Below, one piece after another: positions 18,091-21,142 of a stretch of 21,142 nucleotides of DNA (its first letter is position 1; each line of letters starts with the position of its first letter). This DNA is from Didymodactylos carnosus (lineage: Eukaryota; Rotifera; Eurotatoria; Philodinida; Philodinidae): NCBI GenBank assembly GCA_905250885.1, contig CAJNOQ010003175.1:1-21142 (forward strand), written 5' to 3'. The translations under genes were made by a program, and so were the position numbers. The notes beneath the pieces were generated by a model that was given only the letters and a program-made list of their open reading frames with translations, did not search any database and was not told the origin of the DNA.

Positions 18091-18730
18091 ATATTTCTCA
18101 CTACAATACAAAATCGAATTACCTTTATTATGACAAACTGACGACGGATAATTGTAATTGAGCAAAAAGTGCTAGACTATTTCAAAATGACAGAAAGGAT
18201 AAAACGATGTTTAACAAAATATTTATATACAGATATTTAACAGACGTAACACGAGCTTGATGCAAAGTTGTCAATAAAACGTTTTTAGTACATTTACACA
18301 TTCCATTTTCGCTTCCGATTTTGAATAAGGTGTTTAGTTTTTATCAACTTACACTGCTTGTGATCCAAGCCAAAATCTTTAGACACGGGAATATTTGATG
18401 ACATTTGCTGGAAAGGAGCCCAAAAAGCTATTAAAATCAATTACTTCAAGTCTAAATGCCCTCGACATGATAGAGAATCAGGCGCTCTTTCGAATGTCAT
18501 ATTTAAAAAATAATTTAATCTCTACAGGACAAAAATAAAGAGTTTACTGTGAAAAAAATATTTCTTAAATTCAGTAACTCTATAACACTAAGGGATTTAG
18601 GGCGAAATGATGCCTTTAAATGATCGTCGTGAAGCTACCTTTCCAGAACCGAGGTGTCATCATAGAAAAACGAAAAAAATTCGTTCTCCTCTTACGTCAA
18701 CATGTGGACCAGCTTTCTCAGTTAAGATGT
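18091..18730. other. No recognisable gene
   Basis: This is AT-rich sequence. The plus ORF at 18620-18817 has no motif and overlaps a better minus-strand frame. No terminal repeats are seen. Confidence 0.4.
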
Positions 18731-18937
18731 TCACGAACATTTTCTTTTACCGTCACTATCTGCTTCGCCATAATAATTGACTGCTTTTTTCATAAATTCT
18801 GGGTCATATGTACGTAAAAAGACTCCAACATTGTGTCCTGTATAATCATTATCACTGGATTCATTTGTTGTTGGAGGTGTTAAATGAGAAGTATCGTCAT
18901 GAATATCATCTACTTCATGTTCAGAGTCATGATCCAA
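18731..18937 (-). CDS. Possible N-terminal fragment of an unidentified protein
   Basis: ATG at 18937 opens a 68-residue frame: an acidic, Ser/Thr-rich leader (EHEVDDIHDD, then NESSDNDYTG), then GVFLRTYDPEFMKKAVNYY and a KRKCS end. The YDPEFMKKAVNYY segment resembles the first helix of transposase-type helix-turn-helix regions, but the similarity is weak. After 18731 the frame closes, so this is either a first exon or a remnant. Confidence 0.3.
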   Translation of the reverse strand: MDHDSEHEVDDIHDDTSHLTPPTTNESSDNDYTGHNVGVFLRTYDPEFMKKAVNYYGEADSDGKRKCS

Positions 18938-19215
18938 AGTTGATTTATGTTCGAATGAATACTATACACATTGTGTAAGTCATTTTATTGTTTTAAAAAA
19001 ATGTGGTACTATTTCTTGTTCCCTTAGTGATATTCTTGATGGTTAGTGGACTGATAGTGAATAGTCTCTTATTAAATTCGATTAGATTTTAGAAATATTA
19101 TGTACATTTATCATAGTTATGTCTTTACATAATAATTTCTAGGTATGAGTAAAGAAAATAACAAAAAGAGTGCGAATCACCACCAGTTAATTACTTATTA
19201 TAGATCAGGACAAGC
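18938..19215. other. Spacer, no feature seen
   Basis: AT-rich sequence without an ORF or recognisable repeat, lying between the small minus-strand ORF and the mariner-like MITE. Confidence 0.4.
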
Positions 19216-19217
19216 TA

Positions 19218-19715
19218 AAGGGTGTTTCATAAGTCTTGACCCGATTTATGTTTTTAATCTAAAATGCTGTAAACATAGTATGTTGTTTAATATAATATCA
19301 AGTTTATTGCTATAAATTTCCATGGAAGTCGCACTTATTGTTAGTGAGATATCCAGATCAATGTTTACTATATATGCATTTTTGCAATCATTCCCGTTGT
19401 CCGATTTGCATTAAGATCACGTAAACTTAGAATGTTTCTGTAATATTTCATATATTTTAGACTCGTTGAAAATATCTATAAATTTAATTAGTAGTGATGA
19501 TATATGTTTTATGTGCAGTGTTTTTATAATCTTCAAAAGCAAAAAACTATATATAGTAAACATTGACCTTGATATCTTACTAACAATAACAGCTACTTTT
19601 ATGGATTTTTATATCAATAAACTTGATTAAACAGCATACAATACAGCATTTTTAGATTATAAAGACATGGAAAAATAATACTTACAAATTGGGACAAGGC
19701 TTACGACACACCCTT
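19218..19715. mobile_element. Mariner-like MITE with ~165-bp terminal inverted repeats
   Basis: The left end reads AAGGGTGTTTCATAAGTCTT and the right end, inverted, reads AAGGGTGTGTCGTAAGCCTT. The arms stay alignable for about 165 bp (19218-19382 and about 19551-19715), both reaching a block with GTTAGT(G/A)AGATATC(C/A)AG(A/G)TCAATG. TA dinucleotides flank both ends (19216-19217 and 19716-19717), the duplication expected for Tc1/mariner elements. There is no coding interior. The arms are visibly more diverged than those of the element at 2052-2993, so this insertion is older. Confidence 0.85.
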
Positions 19716-20185
19716 TATATTCAATCTGCTGTACAACCAAAGAAAGAACATGAAACAATGGCTGAATATATTTGTTCTTTATCCTTTTTTATTTTGTGGA
19801 TTGATCGTCCAGTTTTTTTCAGATTGAATTATATTTATGGACACTACAGAGACGTACAAGAAAATAAAATTTTCTTGGTTTGTTTCTGCAAAGTACTATA
19901 CATATAATAGTGACTCAACGAAGTGGATGCAGTTTGATTCACCCGAGTTTTGGACTGCGTATCCTGACCAGAGACTATTATGGACGCAAATCTTCCATCC
20001 ATTGGTGCTCATGGACTGAAACACTTAAATCCCACGGGCGCCTATGGTGCACAGTTCGGAACTACCAGTGGTAAGCAAAGCTTTTTTAAGTTGCTATCCA
20101 TTCTAATAGTATATATGTGAATACGCCTGCATCTAGAAGAATAAACATATAATCTCTCTCTATAAGTTTCTTCAGACATTTTTTT
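19716..20185. other. No clear gene; short plus-strand ORFs
   Basis: Plus ORFs at 19689-19907, 19837-20019 and 19880-20074 overlap in different frames. One contains MQFDSPEFWTAYPDQRLLW, which is protein-like, but none has a recognised domain. 20042-20185 is where NRPS homology fades; the minus frame continues there without family similarity. Confidence 0.35.
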
Positions 20186-20824
20186 GCAAATTTGACACCA
20201 TATGTCGTGACCTTGTTGTTCTAAATCTGTTTGTGGCTCGTGAAATTTGTCGCGTGTGGCAAGAAGCGTAGAAAGATCAGGTATAGGCAGCTCTTTTCTA
20301 TTTATTTTACCATTCTGATTCATTGGAAATTGTTTTAATACAATATATATTGATGGACACATATACTGAAGTAGATATCGTTGACAATATTCTCTTATCT
20401 CACTTTCTAATTTACTCTCGGTTGTTTCTGCAGCTGATGACAATGACTGTATGTAAGCAATTAAATACTCTTGTTCTGTTGTTTCCTCTGTGAATTTTGT
20501 AACAAGACAATTCTGAATTGCATCCGACCTCGATCGCAGAACAACTCTTTCAATTTCCTCTAACTCAATTCGTTGTCCTCTTAATTTGACTTGAAAATCC
20601 TGTCTACCAACAAATATAATTTCACCTTTCTCATTTAATTTAACTAAGTCACCTGTCTTGTAATATTTAGCATCGTCGTCGGTAAGATGAGACAACTGCA
20701 CCAATACTTTTTCAGTTAAATCCGGACGATTTAAATACCTATGAAATAGACCATATCCACCAATGTAAAGCTGACCAACTTGGTTTAGTCCGACTGATTG
20801 CAAATATTCGTCCATGATGTGAAT
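20186..20824 (-). pseudogene. NRPS adenylation domain, C-terminal subdomain plus start of carrier domain (fragment)
   Basis: The minus strand encodes the end of an adenylation domain, which activates an amino acid as aminoacyl-AMP and loads a carrier protein. Counting from Met at 20815: VGQLYIGGYGLFHRYLNRPD (core A6, 13-32), YKTGDL (A7, 52-57), GRQDFQVKLRGQRIELEE (A8 hinge, 70-87) and NGKINRKEL (A10 with its catalytic Lys, 168-176). EPQTDLEQQGHDIWCQI (193-209) resembles the first helix of a peptidyl carrier domain, but the phosphopantetheine-bearing GG(D/H)S never follows. The frame extends upstream past Met to 20824 (IHIMDEYLQ, as in the family's xLDxxLxPVP region) and then meets a transposon-like terminus. 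The large N-terminal A subdomain and all other modules are absent. NRPS genes in animals are rare and usually attributed to bacterial or fungal transfer. Everything visible is open, so an exon of a larger intact gene beyond the window is a less likely alternative. Confidence 0.8.
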
Positions 20825-21004
20825 CAGAGCTGATCACCTGCATAATTTTTCACCCCTGCGCGATACTGCGCAGGAGTAAAATAAAATTTATCCGCGTTGC
20901 AGTTTGCAGGTTACCAAAAAAATCTTTTGTTCTGCACAGGCAGAGGTTGAGGGTGGAAACTTCTGCACTGCCCTGCCCTGCAGGTTGACTGCAGGTGGTC
21001 CCTA
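20825..21004. mobile_element. Short hAT-like element interrupting the NRPS fragment
   Basis: The left end reads CAGAGCTGATCACCTGCA; the right end, inverted, reads TAGGGACCACCTGCAG. They share an imperfect inverted terminus (CACCTGCA). The roughly 180-bp body is unusually rich in CTGCAGG, GCGCAGG and CCCTGC motifs and GC-richer than its surroundings, as in hAT subterminal regions. NRPS coding stops exactly at its left edge. The 8-bp flanks do not match and no NRPS coding is seen beyond 21004. Confidence 0.5.
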
Positions 21005-21142
21005 AGGCGAGGTATAACAATATTTTTTCCTAGTGACCACTATCATTCTGTATTACACGCTGATAATTATAGACTGTATCACCAGTTACGATTCACTATC
21101 CTTGTTCTATATTTTTCTCTTTCTGTTATCGTTATAGTCTTT
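21005..21142. other. No recognisable feature
   Basis: AT-rich DNA to the window end. No NRPS coding or terminal repeat was recognised. Confidence 0.35.

Noticed and set aside
19837..20074. Overlapping plus ORFs between the MITE and the NRPS fragment
   Set aside because: Conflicting frames, no motif and no splice evidence; noted only as protein-like sequence.
1..21142. CRISPR arrays, tRNA or rRNA genes, telomeric repeats
   Set aside because: No regularly spaced repeats, no cloverleaf with A/B boxes, no conserved rRNA blocks and no tandem short G-rich repeats were found on either strand.

Overview
The window is eukaryotic: AT-rich, with spliceosomal introns of about 50-150 bp bounded by GT...AG, AATAAA signals after genes, no bacterial operon structure, and many decayed metazoan-type transposable elements (hAT, mariner, piggyBac, Penelope-like, LINE). 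A non-ribosomal peptide synthetase (NRPS) adenylation-domain fragment in such a background, together with Penelope-like retroelements and a divergent single-exon rhodopsin-like GPCR, points to a small invertebrate. A bdelloid rotifer is my best guess. That is inference; no marker gene fixes the species.

Layout: 1-562 holds no gene but a 55-bp inverted repeat. 563-1974 (-) is a broken hAT (BED-finger) transposase. 2052-2993 is a fold-back or MITE-like element with ~157-bp inverted ends. 3000-4780 is mostly empty, with two anonymous small ORFs and one terminus of another hAT element. 4789-9265 (-) is the largest gene, about 1,100 residues in at least seven exons. It encodes a protein with an AAA+/SF3-like P-loop core that I read as DUF3987-like. 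An in-frame TAA and a 163-bp hAT fragment inserted in exon 6 break it. 9567-10332 is a non-autonomous hAT element, followed by A/T-rich repeats. 10953-11340 (+) and 14105-14570 (-) are complementary parts of a mariner/Tc1 transposase sharing 170 bp in inverted orientation. Between them lies an apparently intact GPCR gene (12695-13738, +).

14620-17675 is a heavily rearranged block: a Penelope-like reverse transcriptase cut off in mid-domain and joined to an inverted copy of a LINE reverse transcriptase, giving a palindrome with ~515-bp arms. A 963-bp piggyBac-type element sits in the left arm, and its empty TTAA site is preserved in the right arm. The palindrome centre carries a direct copy of the 5' end of the next gene. 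That gene (17595-18037, +) encodes a 127-residue three-TM protein in two exons. 19218-19715 is a mariner-like MITE with ~165-bp ends. 20186-20824 (-) is the C-terminal subdomain of an NRPS adenylation domain, cut at its N-terminal side by a ~180-bp hAT-like element.

Only the GPCR and the three-TM gene look intact. The rest reads as a transposon graveyard whose junctions resemble break-repair scars: templated filler, inverted duplication, microhomology of 2-5 bases, and an inversion with duplicated breakpoints. All exon boundaries, alignments and identities were read by eye.
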